Counted from the first letter of the stretch, positions 17,161-25,885 are shown. The stretch: DNA of 64,000 bases from Pseudoalteromonas sp. P1-25 (GCF_001401805.1 NZ_LKDW01000014.1:1-64000); one strand, 5' to 3'. Translations and numbers: made by a program. The notes: generated by a model not told the origin, from the sequence alone.

Positions 17161-17649
17161 TTACACGTCTAGCTCTTTTGGGTTAAACATTTGAACTGCA
17201 CTTTGCGATTCATCAGCGGCGCGTTGTATAGCCGATTTAATGCGCTTGTACGCCATACAACGACAGTAGTTGCCGTTCATATGATTTACTATTTCTTGCT
17301 CGGTTGGATTTGGATTGTCAGCTAATAACGTAGCAGCTTGCATAATTTGCCCAGATTGACAGTAGCCACACTGAGGTACTTGCTCATCTACCCATGCTTT
17401 TTGCAGCGGATGCTCATTATTGAGCCCTTCTATGGTGGTAATGTTTTTTCCTGCCACTGCGCCCACGGGTAATACACATGAGCGTGTCGCTTGCCCATCT
17501 AAATGCACGGTACATGCACCGCACATGGCAATACCACAACCAAACTTAGTTCCTTTTAACCCTATTTCATCGCGAATAACCCACAGCAAAGGTGTATCTG
17601 CACTTGCTTGCGATTTAACCTCTTTGCCGTTAACTGTAAACGTCACCAT
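17161..17649 (-). CDS. 2Fe-2S subunit of aldehyde/isoquinoline oxidoreductase family
   Basis: The 162-residue protein has two iron-sulfur domains. The N-terminal plant-ferredoxin-like domain uses C38, C43, C46 and C58 (CGIAMCGAC). The C-terminal helical domain uses C94, C97, C129 and C131 (CGYCQSG, YCRC). These clusters carry electrons from the molybdenum centre to an acceptor. It has no signal peptide of its own and would be co-exported with the Tat-bearing large subunit, as known for related enzymes. AAGGGG lies 6 bp before the ATG. It is the first gene of the pair; the 193-bp gap upstream carries two dyad elements. Confidence 0.93.
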   Translation of the reverse strand: MVTFTVNGKEVKSQASADTPLLWVIRDEIGLKGTKFGCGIAMCGACTVHLDGQATRSCVLPVGAVAGKNITTIEGLNNEHPLQKAWVDEQVPQCGYCQSGQIMQAATLLADNPNPTEQEIVNHMNGNYCRCMAYKRIKSAIQRAADESQSAVQMFNPKELDV

Positions 17650-17746
17650 AGCTTGCCCCTTGATTAAGCCTAAATAAAATTAAAATAACGCATGACCCAT
17701 ACACGTTACTTTTTACACCAACGTACGTTGAAATTATTACCCTTTG

Positions 17747-17780
17747 CATTACAGCGCACATTTACAAACGCGCTGTAATG
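17747..17780. promoter_or_regulatory. perfect 11-bp inverted repeat between mocA-like and 2Fe-2S subunit genes
   Basis: CATTACAGCGC (17747-17757) and GCGCTGTAATG (17770-17780) are exact inverted copies 12 bp apart. No T run follows on the minus strand, so it is not a typical terminator. It lies about 100 bp upstream of the iron-sulfur subunit gene and may be an operator, an attenuator or a processing hairpin. Confidence 0.5.
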
Positions 17781-17802
17781 AATTCTGAAAATTTAATTTT
17801 GA

Positions 17803-17816
17803 TTTGAATATTCAAA
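17803..17816. promoter_or_regulatory. 14-bp perfect palindrome
   Basis: TTTGAATATTCAAA is fully self-complementary and lies 27 bp past the stop of the MocA-like gene and 23 bp from the larger inverted repeat. It could be a regulator site for the downstream molybdenum hydroxylase pair. Evidence is symmetry only. Confidence 0.3.
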
Positions 17817-17842
17817 CCTTAAGTTTAGGCTATATTTTTAGT

Positions 17843-18451
17843 TTATTCGCGTGCCGTTAGGTTGTTGTTATTATCAATAAACTGCTTTAATTGCTGCTGA
17901 GTGTCGATATCTGTGCTTGCCTGCTTAAGTAAAATGGTATTTACCTTGACCTTTGTGTCTCGCAATAGATGTTGGGCGCCTTTATCACAACTTAGCGCTG
18001 CTAACGTTTTAAAATCACAGGCAGGAAATACAGCAGGCACGCCAATGCGCTCGCCATAATCAGCGCACCAACGCGAGGGTTTGTTTTTAAAATGATCAAT
18101 TAATGTATTTATATCTGCAGTACAAAGCTCAACCTGATCTGCCAGCATAAATAAAATACCATCCAATGCGTGCGCAGCACTTATAACTTGCGTTGCCCGT
18201 GCAATGGATTTTCCTAAACCTACTTGCCAGTGCGGGTTATGCAGTATTTCAACATTTTTGTAGCTATGTAACGCATCTTCAATTTGCGCATGCCAAGCAC
18301 CGCTAATAACGTATATGGGTAATGTGTCATACCCTTGTAAGGTATCTACGGCGCGGCAAATCATTGGTTTATTACCTACATCGGCTATTAGCTTACACCC
18401 GTTAAATCGCGACGATTGTCCTGCGGCCAATATAACCTTTGCTACGCGCAC
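17843..18451 (-). CDS. molybdenum cofactor nucleotidyltransferase (MocA/MobA-like)
   Basis: The 202-residue protein is an NTP-transferase of the MocA type. It opens with VILAAGQSSRF, the P-loop-like LAAGxSxRxG motif, and has DGILFMLADQVEL as the metal-binding aspartate region. MocA adds CMP to molybdopterin to make the dinucleotide cofactor used by xanthine-oxidase-family enzymes, which fits the neighbouring hydroxylase. The start is a GTG directly after the XdhC-like gene stop (one base between), with GGGG about 8 bp upstream. Translation is therefore probably coupled. The exact nucleotide (CTP or GTP) is inferred from context. Confidence 0.82.
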   Translation of the reverse strand: MRVAKVILAAGQSSRFNGCKLIADVGNKPMICRAVDTLQGYDTLPIYVISGAWHAQIEDALHSYKNVEILHNPHWQVGLGKSIARATQVISAAHALDGILFMLADQVELCTADINTLIDHFKNKPSRWCADYGERIGVPAVFPACDFKTLAALSCDKGAQHLLRDTKVKVNTILLKQASTDIDTQQQLKQFIDNNNNLTARE

Positions 18452-18452
18452 C

Positions 18453-19472
18453 TTAGTTACCCCAGTTACTTAACGATGTAGCATCTTTACTCGCTAATAC
18501 TGCGTGTATTTCACTAATGAGCGATAAGGCAATACTCTCTGGGGTGTCTCCTCCTAAATTAAGCCCTACAGGGCCAAATACAGGGGCAACCACCTTGTTT
18601 ACAGATGTGTTTGCATGCTCAAAAACTTGCGCTCGGCGATGTGCAGGTCCAAGTAACCCTAAGTACTTTAGTGGGCTTTGCTCAAGAGCGGCTAACGCCT
18701 GTGCATCAAGCTCTACACTGTGAGCCATTAAAGCGGCAGCATCCACTTTATGTTGTTCGCAAAACTGCTTTAATTGTGAAGCGGGACAACGCAAAATATG
18801 ATCGGCATGCGTAAAATAGTCTCTTTTAGCATTTGCAGCGCGGCTATCCCATACACTCACCATCCAACCTAACTGCTTAGCAAACGCATATACCGGTATT
18901 GCATCCGCGCCACCGCCGACAATTAATAAATGTGCGCTGGGGTAAATAGCCACTTGTAAACTTTGGGTTTTATCTTGCTCTACAAGCATTGCTTTGCGGT
19001 TTAAAGATAAGTTGTGTTGCTGCGCCACGGTTTTAAAAACGCCAGCCCCCTTTGCCACTAAAGGTTTAATTTGCTGTGTGTAGTGCCCCGATTGCTTGTT
19101 TTTTAGCGCATTAAACATGGCATCTAATTGCAAGTATTCGTTTTCACGATTAACACTTTGCAAAAGAATATGCACCACGCCACCACAGCCTATACCCAGC
19201 TGAAACGTTAAATCGTCTTCATCAGTTGCATCGTAAGTGATTGTTTTAGAATGTAAGGTGGTCATAACCTGTTTGGCGTGACGCTGAATATCAGCCTCTA
19301 AACAGCCACCCGAAAGCATACCTAAACGTTGTCCTAGGCTTGAAATGAGCATCATCGCCCCCAGCTTTCGATAACTCGACCCTTCTATTTTATATAAAGT
19401 AGCAAGCACCCATTGTTGCTCATTACGAAGCGGATACCACGTATTGAGTATGCCTTTTAAATCAGTAACCAT
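18453..19472 (-). CDS. xdhC: XdhC/CoxI-family molybdenum hydroxylase maturation protein
   Basis: The 339-residue protein has the N-terminal XdhC/CoxI domain (YRKLGAMMLISSLGQRLGMLSGGCLEADI) and a C-terminal Rossmann-type XdhC domain (LIVGGGADAIPVYAFAKQLGW). XdhC binds molybdenum cofactor, helps its sulfuration and inserts it into xanthine-dehydrogenase-like enzymes. It heads the minus-strand cluster xdhC, mocA-like, 2Fe-2S subunit, large subunit, moaA, so it most likely matures the IorAB-like enzyme encoded downstream. Confidence 0.87.
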   Translation of the reverse strand: MVTDLKGILNTWYPLRNEQQWVLATLYKIEGSSYRKLGAMMLISSLGQRLGMLSGGCLEADIQRHAKQVMTTLHSKTITYDATDEDDLTFQLGIGCGGVVHILLQSVNRENEYLQLDAMFNALKNKQSGHYTQQIKPLVAKGAGVFKTVAQQHNLSLNRKAMLVEQDKTQSLQVAIYPSAHLLIVGGGADAIPVYAFAKQLGWMVSVWDSRAANAKRDYFTHADHILRCPASQLKQFCEQHKVDAAALMAHSVELDAQALAALEQSPLKYLGLLGPAHRRAQVFEHANTSVNKVVAPVFGPVGLNLGGDTPESIALSLISEIHAVLASKDATSLSNWGN

Positions 19473-19725
19473 AAACTACTGCCATTACAAACCTTACTAT
19501 GCGTGTGTTTCGATTATCATAATGCTGTCACTTTGCTAGATTTATGGACATAGCTAAGTTGCACAAGCGATAAATAAGTGAAAAGCGTACGTGATATATT
19601 TTAAAAGCGATCAGCTAGGACGTTTTCAACTTTAAATTATTATTTTAGCATTTATGTAGTTAGCTCAATAAGCGTAAAATTTATAAACCAGCATGCATGC
19701 CTAATTAGTAAGCAACAAGGCGGCT

Positions 19726-20586
19726 TTAATCCTCTATTAAATCGGTGAGCGTATTAACAAGGTCATCAAACTCCTCATTTACACGTTCTCGTTGCTGCTC
19801 ACTCAACGTCGCATTTAGCTTTAAGAGCAAGTTTACATAACGTTCTAAATTCGCTTCATTATTGGCTAATAACTCTTTGCTCATATACGCTTCTCGCTGA
19901 GTAATTACATGGCTCAATTGTTTAACAAAATCAGCTTCATTGAGAGTTTCATTTAAAAGTACCTGTTGCGCTGCATTTAAACGCGTTTGCTTGTACTGAT
20001 GCCAAAGCAGTGAGGAATCATAATGAGCATTGTTAGCTTGAGTAATAAGCTGCGTTTGCACAGGCGTTAAGTTTCCTAGCCATTGTTTATAGTAATCTAG
20101 CTGCCTTTCTAGGCGCTCACTTTTACGCTCTTGCGCTGTTAATTCATTAAACTCTTCGTATTCATCGTTAATTTGCGCTTGGATATTAGCAATGAGCTCG
20201 GCACGCTGTTCATACGAAAGCGTAAACCCTAATTGCGCAAGCTCAATATGTGCCTGTTCGAGAATGTTTTGAAAGTGAGCTCTTGCCAAGACCACTTGGG
20301 CCTTTAATTGTTGATAATCTAACTGTTTATTAAATAACGTTTTTAAATTTAATATATCTTGCTTATACCTTGGTAACTGTGTACTGCGGTGCCACTGCTG
20401 AGTGGTATTGATGATATTTTTAAGTTGTTTATTTTGCTGTTTAGTAAGGTCTATATAGTCATCTATCCAAAACGACGAAAGCCACGTTAAATTATTATAA
20501 GTAAACGAAGCTGAACAACTACACAAAAACAGTAGGCTAAGCACGATGGTGGCGCGTGATACTTTTATATTTTTTATTTTAAACAT
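19726..20586 (-). CDS. DUF6279-like lipoprotein, function unknown
   Basis: The start at 20586 has AAGGGG 5 bp upstream and gives 286 residues. The N-terminus is a lipoprotein signal (LLFLCSCSAS). The next stretch, with Trp-rich YNNLTWLSSFWIDDYIDL, is typical of DUF6279 lipoproteins of gammaproteobacteria. The remainder is almost entirely charged amphipathic helix (ELTAQERKSERLERQLDYYKQWL), suggesting a coiled-coil envelope protein. No enzymatic motif is visible. The gene is alone on the minus strand, and a Fur-box-like dyad lies about 57 bp upstream of the start. Confidence 0.75.
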   Translation of the reverse strand: MFKIKNIKVSRATIVLSLLFLCSCSASFTYNNLTWLSSFWIDDYIDLTKQQNKQLKNIINTTQQWHRSTQLPRYKQDILNLKTLFNKQLDYQQLKAQVVLARAHFQNILEQAHIELAQLGFTLSYEQRAELIANIQAQINDEYEEFNELTAQERKSERLERQLDYYKQWLGNLTPVQTQLITQANNAHYDSSLLWHQYKQTRLNAAQQVLLNETLNEADFVKQLSHVITQREAYMSKELLANNEANLERYVNLLLKLNATLSEQQRERVNEEFDDLVNTLTDLIED

Positions 20587-20642
20587 GTAAACCCCTTCTA
20601 TCACTCATACTCTCAGATATTCCGTAAAGGCAGCACTTAATT

Positions 20643-20661
20643 GATAATAATTATTATTTAC
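20643..20661. promoter_or_regulatory. possible Fur box
   Basis: GATAATAATTATTATTTAC matches about 14 of 19 positions of the GATAATGATAATCATTATC consensus and contains the palindrome ATAATAATTATTAT. It lies about 57 bp upstream of the DUF6279 lipoprotein gene, where repression would be possible. In AT-rich DNA such matches arise by chance, so it is tentative. Confidence 0.3.
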
Positions 20662-20872
20662 TATTGACACATAGTTAAATCTAAATAATAATTAATCGCA
20701 TAAACAAAGTGTAACGACCTCAGTGCCCAAGGAAGAAATACAGCATGGATGCTGGCATTTTGTTTTAAGCACATGACTGCTTATTGACTATTATTTACTC
20801 GACCCAAGTAATAGCATAAAAGTTCATCTCTACTTGCTACATTGCTCATATTAGTGACGGTTAATATGACAT

Positions 20873-20903
20873 TAAAAGCGCAGGCCTTGGCTTGCGCTTT
20901 TTT
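20873..20903 (+). terminator. Rho-independent terminator without an assigned plus-strand gene
   Basis: AAAAGCGCA (20874-20882) pairs with TGCGCTTTT (20893-20901), followed by more T. The inner GGCC/GGCT bases may extend the stem. It could end a small RNA starting near 20810-20820, as no plus-strand protein gene precedes it. Confidence 0.65.
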
Positions 20904-21030
20904 ACTGCTTTAAATTTTCTGTAATATCTGTATCTTACGCTTATAAACACCGCATTATTAGCAATATAATTGCTTATTTAAGCTATAATTACCACTACAG
21001 CTTGGCTATATATTAAACGTACACATAATC

Positions 21031-21117
21031 ATGGAAGCGATTTTAATTTACTTTAACCAAGCACTTGCACCATTTTATACGTGGCTATTGAATAGTAAGT
21101 ACAAAGTGTTGCAATAA
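21031..21117 (+). CDS. possible 28-residue small protein
   Basis: An ATG at 21031 opens a 28-codon frame (MEAILIYFNQALAPFYTWLL... ending KVLQ) rich in aromatic and aliphatic residues, like many small membrane peptides. No convincing ribosome-binding site precedes it. It lies 52 bp upstream of the Sel1 protein gene and could be a leader peptide of that transcript. Support is weak. Confidence 0.25.
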   Translation: MEAILIYFNQALAPFYTWLLNSKYKVLQ

Positions 21118-21169
21118 AACAGGTTTTTATACATACACATTGCAACTATTACCTATTGGAGACATGGCT

Positions 21170-21895
21170 ATGTCACAGTTTAATTTAAAAGCATTAATAC
21201 TCACTGGCGTTTTGCTTTCAAGCCCATTTGCACATGCAACTCTTGAAGATGGTATAAGAGCGGCCAACGAAGGCAAATTTGCTATAGCACTAAAAGAATT
21301 TGAATATTTAGCTGACAAAGGCTTTGCGCCGGGAATTTACGAACTAGGTAAACTTTACGAAGGTGGCTATGGCGTTACGCGCGACTATTTTAAAGCGGCA
21401 GAGCTTTATAAAGAAGGCGTTAAAAAAAATCACGCTGACTCAATGTTTGCACTAGCCGTTTTATACGATGAAGGCAAAGGCGTAAAGCTTGATAAGCAAA
21501 TGGCGGTGACGTTATTCGAAAAAGCAGCGAAAAAAAACCTCCCTGCCGCACAATTCAATTTAGGTGTTATGTACGCAAATGGCGAGGGCGTCACGCGCGA
21601 TTACAAACAAGCCAGAACATGGTACGAAAAAGCCGCTGCTAATAACTATTCACTGGCGCAATTTAATTTGGCACTCATGTATTTCGAAGGTCTAGGCATG
21701 CCTAAAGATCTAGAGAAATCATATGTATGGAACACCATTGCCGAATACAACGGCAACATGCAAGCAAGCCATAGCCGCAAGCTAGATGAGCGTAAAATGC
21801 TCCCTAAAGAAATAGAAGAAGCAAAAGAAAAAGCCGACAAAATTTACGAAAAAATACTCGCGGGCACTTACGCCGGTGAAGGACGTTTATTTTAA
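21170..21895 (+). CDS. secreted Sel1-repeat protein
   Basis: The ATG at 21170 is preceded by GGAG at 8 bp and gives 241 residues with a clear signal peptide ending around SSPFAHA. The mature protein consists of four or five Sel1-like repeats of about 36 residues (AAELYKEGVKKNHADSMFAL, AVTLFEKAAKKNLPAAQFNL, ARTWYEKAAANNYSLAQFNL), each with the AxxxLGxxY pattern. Sel1 repeats form alpha-alpha solenoids for protein-protein contacts; the partner here is unknown. The gene is monocistronic, closed by a strong terminator. Confidence 0.9.
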   Translation: MSQFNLKALILTGVLLSSPFAHATLEDGIRAANEGKFAIALKEFEYLADKGFAPGIYELGKLYEGGYGVTRDYFKAAELYKEGVKKNHADSMFALAVLYDEGKGVKLDKQMAVTLFEKAAKKNLPAAQFNLGVMYANGEGVTRDYKQARTWYEKAAANNYSLAQFNLALMYFEGLGMPKDLEKSYVWNTIAEYNGNMQASHSRKLDERKMLPKEIEEAKEKADKIYEKILAGTYAGEGRLF

Positions 21896-21924
21896 TTTTC
21901 GCATTGCTAAACAAAGCATTACAC

Positions 21925-21957
21925 AAGGGCAAATGCGTCTCGCATTAGCCCTTTTTT
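21925..21957 (+). terminator. Rho-independent terminator after the Sel1 gene
   Basis: AAGGGC-A-AATGCG pairs with CGCATT-A-GCCCTT around a TCT loop and is followed by a T run. It is symmetrical enough to serve the convergent aldehyde dehydrogenase gene as well. Confidence 0.88.
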
Positions 21958-21965
21958 ATACCAAT

Positions 21966-23384
21966 TTACTTAATATATAAAAACTTAAGCAGCTTAATAA
22001 TAAGGTTACTCTGTTTTAGTAAAAGCCCGGTACGTGGGTTAAACGAGCCAGACACCAAGGTGTTTTTTGCATGACTAAAGGTTAAAAACCCTTCTTTGCC
22101 ATGATAATGCCCCATTCCAGAATGCCCAACGCCACCAAATGGCACATCATCTGCTGTCACCTGCACTAAAGCATCGTTTACAGCAACTGTACCGCTTAAT
22201 GTTTGCTGCATTATGTAATCTTGAGCGTGCTTATCTTGTCCCAAAATATATAGCGCTAAAGGGTGATTATGCGCTTTAATGTAGCTAATTGCCTCATCGA
22301 GCTTTTCGTAGGTTTTAATCGGCAAAATGGGGCCAAATAATTCATCTTGCATTAGCGTCATATCATCGCTAGGCGCGATAACAATATGCAACCCCATTCT
22401 ATGCTTTTGTTTGTCTTGTTGGTTTTGGCTGAGTGGCTTAATAACTTGCGCACCCAACTCCTGTGCTTGTGTTAAATACCCTTCTAAGCGAGTGTAATGC
22501 GCATCGCTAATAATTGACGTTAAATTTTTTCCTTCAACCCCGTCTTTAAAGTGCTTTTTATAAAGCTCGCACAATTGCTGTACCAGCTGATGCTTAAGGG
22601 ATTTAGGCACAAATACATAATCTGGGGCTACACAAATTTGTCCTGCATTTGCCATTTTACCAAACAGTAATGTTTGCGCTGCTTTTTTAATATCCGCCTG
22701 CTCAGTAATAATTACAGGTGATTTTCCACCTAGCTCTAAGGTAACAGGGGTTAAATTTTCGCTGGCTGCTTTCATCACCAGCTTGCCCACTGACGTTGAG
22801 CCAGTAAACAGTAAATGTGCAAATGGCAATGACGAAAATTCACTTGCTACATCGCTTGCCCCTAATACCACTTTACAATGCGCTTGTAGCTCATCTGCAA
22901 ATATTTTCTCGATGACAGCATTAGTATGCGGGGTAAATTCGCTGAGCTTAAGCATGACCCTATTGCCCGCGGCAATAGCGGTAATAACAGGCACTAATGC
23001 CAATTGTATGGGGTAATTCCAAGGCGCAATCACCCCAACTACACCAAGTGGCTGGTATGTCACACTCACTTTTGATGGCCACAAACTTAAGCTCGCTGAG
23101 CGCTTACTGGGTTTTGCCCATTTTGGCAATTTTTTAATAATGTGCGCTAACCCCTGAACCGTTGGCAAGATATCGCCAAGTAACGTATCGAACGCGGTTC
23201 TGTAACCAAAGTCTTTTGATGCTGCATCTATAAGCGCTTGTTCGTGACTAACAATTCGTTTGTGCAGCGTTTTTAATAATACGATACGCTTATCTATCGG
23301 GAGGTACGACTGGGCTAAAAAGCTATTTTGCAGCTCATTAAACGTATCGCTGAGTGACGGTGTGTATGTGTTATCAGTATCCAA
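21966..23384 (-). CDS. aldehyde dehydrogenase, coniferyl-aldehyde-dehydrogenase type
   Basis: This 472-residue NAD(P)-dependent aldehyde dehydrogenase has all catalytic features. PWNYP contains Asn123, VTLELGGKSP contains the general-base Glu217, and NAGQIC contains the nucleophile Cys251. Its length, the NAGQIC active-site context and a hydrophobic C-terminal tail resemble the class 3/coniferyl aldehyde dehydrogenase (CalB) branch, whose members oxidise fatty or aromatic aldehydes. It is downstream of a histidine kinase gene on the same strand (162-bp gap), but co-regulation is uncertain. Confidence 0.9.
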   Translation of the reverse strand: MDTDNTYTPSLSDTFNELQNSFLAQSYLPIDKRIVLLKTLHKRIVSHEQALIDAASKDFGYRTAFDTLLGDILPTVQGLAHIIKKLPKWAKPSKRSASLSLWPSKVSVTYQPLGVVGVIAPWNYPIQLALVPVITAIAAGNRVMLKLSEFTPHTNAVIEKIFADELQAHCKVVLGASDVASEFSSLPFAHLLFTGSTSVGKLVMKAASENLTPVTLELGGKSPVIITEQADIKKAAQTLLFGKMANAGQICVAPDYVFVPKSLKHQLVQQLCELYKKHFKDGVEGKNLTSIISDAHYTRLEGYLTQAQELGAQVIKPLSQNQQDKQKHRMGLHIVIAPSDDMTLMQDELFGPILPIKTYEKLDEAISYIKAHNHPLALYILGQDKHAQDYIMQQTLSGTVAVNDALVQVTADDVPFGGVGHSGMGHYHGKEGFLTFSHAKNTLVSGSFNPRTGLLLKQSNLIIKLLKFLYIK

Positions 23385-23546
23385 AGGTGCTACTCGTGTA
23401 TCATTTTGCTACGACTATAACGCCGTTCTGATTTTCGAGCAATAACACTAACTCTCTAAAAATTACCGTTTTTGTAGGAACAAATAGCCACAAATAACCA
23501 CTACTTGCTCAATCATTTACCCCTTAAATTACTTTTATTTAGCGTG

Positions 23547-25262
23547 TTAGCTCCCACTAGGCAGTGTAATAATAAACTTAGCGCCGCCCTGCTCTCGGTT
23601 CTGCGCACTTAACGTTCCTTTAAGTGCGCTAATAATTTGCTTACATATACACAACCCAAGTCCTAGCCCATCGACCGATTTAGTACTGTAAAAAGGCTCA
23701 AAAATTTTATCTATATCGTGCACCTCTATGCCTGGCCCAGTATCTTCAATACACAGTTGAATCTCTTTGTTAACATAACCCGCGCTAATGCTGAGCTCGC
23801 GGGTGATACAGCCTTGCATTGCTTGGCTGGCATTCGATATTAAGTTAACTAACACTTCTTCAAGGGCTGCTTTATCTGCTAACACGTTTAATTGGCTGTC
23901 AATTTTAGGGGATAACACACTTATATTGTCTTGCTTTAGCTGGTTTTTATTTATATCAAGTGCCCTGGCTACTGATTCACTTAATGGCACTTCATTAATA
24001 GTCGTTTGCGTAGAATCAGAAAAATAATTTAGCTGTGCAACTATTTTTTGTACCCTTGCAACTAAAGCTTCAATAAACTGTAAATTTTCGTTTAGGGCTT
24101 CAAACTTCCCTTTAGCTAACAAGCGTCTAGCACTGGCTAAGTAAGTGTTTATAGTATTAAGTGGGTGATTGATTTCATGGTTAAACCCCATACTTAGTTG
24201 GCCAATTGTGGCAAGCTTCGTTGATTGCACTAGTGCCTCTTGGTGAGCTTTAAACGCATTGGTGCGCGCATCAATTTCTTGGCTAACACTGTGATGTGAA
24301 TACACCAACTTTTTTACGCCTGCAAAGCGTCTTAAAACTAAATACCCTAACGCAATAACAAGTGCATAAATGACCAAAAAGCCAAATAACGCAGGTAATT
24401 GAGCAATATTAGCGTTAGATACATTTACTAATACAGTGACCGATGCATTCAAAAAGCGTAATTTTTGCTCTACCGATAGATATTTGTGCTCACCAATTGT
24501 GTTAAACAATAATCTTTGCGATGTGTAATTTGAATGCGCTATCAGCGTAGGTTGATAATCTAGATATGCTTGACGTTGAGCTATATCCCTACGATCCGTT
24601 ATATCGAGAGTGGAAAACGTATTAAGGCGCCAGTCTTTCATATCTGAGATTGCAATCACGCTATCTTCTAATTGCACATAAAAGTGACTACCTTTGGCGG
24701 TATTTAATAGCTCGCGATCACTTTCAAATTTATTTACGTTAACTTTTAGCGCAACAACACCTACTGCCTTATTGTTGTTATAAATGGCTTGAGAAAAGTA
24801 AATACCTCGCTCTTTTGTACGCATGCCCACGGCAAAGTACGCGACTTTTTCGCCTGCAAATGCGCGTTTAAAGTAAGGTCTAAACGACAAGTCACTACCC
24901 AAAAAGTTATGATCAGCCTGCCAGTTACTACTTGCGATTACAGCGCCTTGCTCATCAAGGATATAAATGTCTGAAGCGCCACTGGCTTGTTGTATATCGG
25001 CTAAATAGTTATTAATTTTTTTTTCGTTATTTTGCGGCGCACCTAAAAAATTAATAACCGCATTGTTATAGGTAAGAAGCTGTGGGATTTTTGAAAAACG
25101 TGCAAGCTCGGTATCAATGTAGTGCTTTAACTGAGTTGCTTGTTGGGCTGCTTTTTGCTCGGCCTGATTATAGTAATGAGTTCGGCCATAGCAAAACACC
25201 ACCGATAATAGCACTATCAGTACAACAAAAATTAAAAGAAGTTTTTTAGAAAAGGAGAACAT
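23547..25262 (-). CDS. sensor histidine kinase, DctB-like
   Basis: The 571-residue kinase has TM1 (about 8-26), a periplasmic double-Cache domain (about 30-285), TM2 (about 289-311) and a cytoplasmic kinase core. The H-box NHEINHPLNTI places the phosphorylated histidine at 362. The N-box NLISNASQAM and the G boxes DTGPGIE and GLGLGL follow. The architecture matches DctB-type sensors of C4-dicarboxylates and related small ligands. No response regulator gene is adjacent, so it is an orphan in this window. The residue after Asn in the H-box is His where DctB usually has Gln. Confidence 0.9.
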   Translation of the reverse strand: MFSFSKKLLLIFVVLIVLLSVVFCYGRTHYYNQAEQKAAQQATQLKHYIDTELARFSKIPQLLTYNNAVINFLGAPQNNEKKINNYLADIQQASGASDIYILDEQGAVIASSNWQADHNFLGSDLSFRPYFKRAFAGEKVAYFAVGMRTKERGIYFSQAIYNNNKAVGVVALKVNVNKFESDRELLNTAKGSHFYVQLEDSVIAISDMKDWRLNTFSTLDITDRRDIAQRQAYLDYQPTLIAHSNYTSQRLLFNTIGEHKYLSVEQKLRFLNASVTVLVNVSNANIAQLPALFGFLVIYALVIALGYLVLRRFAGVKKLVYSHHSVSQEIDARTNAFKAHQEALVQSTKLATIGQLSMGFNHEINHPLNTINTYLASARRLLAKGKFEALNENLQFIEALVARVQKIVAQLNYFSDSTQTTINEVPLSESVARALDINKNQLKQDNISVLSPKIDSQLNVLADKAALEEVLVNLISNASQAMQGCITRELSISAGYVNKEIQLCIEDTGPGIEVHDIDKIFEPFYSTKSVDGLGLGLCICKQIISALKGTLSAQNREQGGAKFIITLPSGS

Positions 25263-25433
25263 GCCCTAGCTCACAACATAATAGCTATAAAATTTAAGGG
25301 CGCTAGTTTAACGGGTTATGAGCGCTAACAACAGAAACTTTGTGTTAACAAATACAATAAAGCTTAATTTATTTATAAACTGCTGCAAGTCTATACTGAC
25401 TCGCAACAGTCAACACAATTAGCAACACTAAAA

Positions 25434-25700
25434 TTAAGCGTTAGTGGCTAATTTAGGCTTATTTTTAACGTACTTGTATAAGCCGATCAGCGAAGCTGCA
25501 ATCCAAAAAATCTCGATTACAAAGCTTGCAAGGTTAAAGTTGTAACACAAACTGATTAGCAGCAAAATTGCTCCTGACAAATTCATTGTGTTGTACAATA
25601 ACCCCGTTGGGGATGCTTTATTCAGTTGTAATAAAAAAAACGCACCAACAACTAAGAAAGTACCCGCCATACCTACAATATCAAATAACAGTGCTATCAC
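25434..25700 (-). CDS. small membrane protein, CBU_0592-like family
   Basis: The 88-residue protein has three predicted transmembrane segments (about 5-25, 36-56 and 59-77) and a basic C-terminal tail (YVKNKPKL). The pattern GTFLVVGAFFLLQLNK...YNTMNLSGAILLLISL matches the CBU_0592-like family of small integral-membrane proteins. No function is known for the family. It is flanked by non-coding DNA and appears to be a single-gene unit. Confidence 0.75.
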   Translation of the reverse strand: MIALLFDIVGMAGTFLVVGAFFLLQLNKASPTGLLYNTMNLSGAILLLISLCYNFNLASFVIEIFWIAASLIGLYKYVKNKPKLATNA

Positions 25701-25885
25701 ACGTTTATCCTTTGCTTAAAAAACCCAACTAACTGGCCCTATCCTTGGGGAGGGTGTTTTTCAATCATTGAAACAGCAAAACCGGGCGAGTATATCAACC
25801 TTATTTATTGCTACAAGGTCAATTGTCCGCCCCAATCTATATCAGGGCTAATCTATTGTAATTAAATGTTTTTTGATAAATAAGG

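Larger units (their letters stand above)
20587..21169. other. 583-bp intergenic region with a stray terminator and a tiny ORF
   Basis: The region separates two divergent genes. It holds a Fur-like dyad (20643-20661), a strong hairpin terminator (20873-20903) without a preceding plus-strand gene, and a 28-codon ORF (21031-21117). A TTGACT hexamer at 20784 could start a short non-coding transcript ending at the terminator. Nothing else stands out. Confidence 0.5.
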
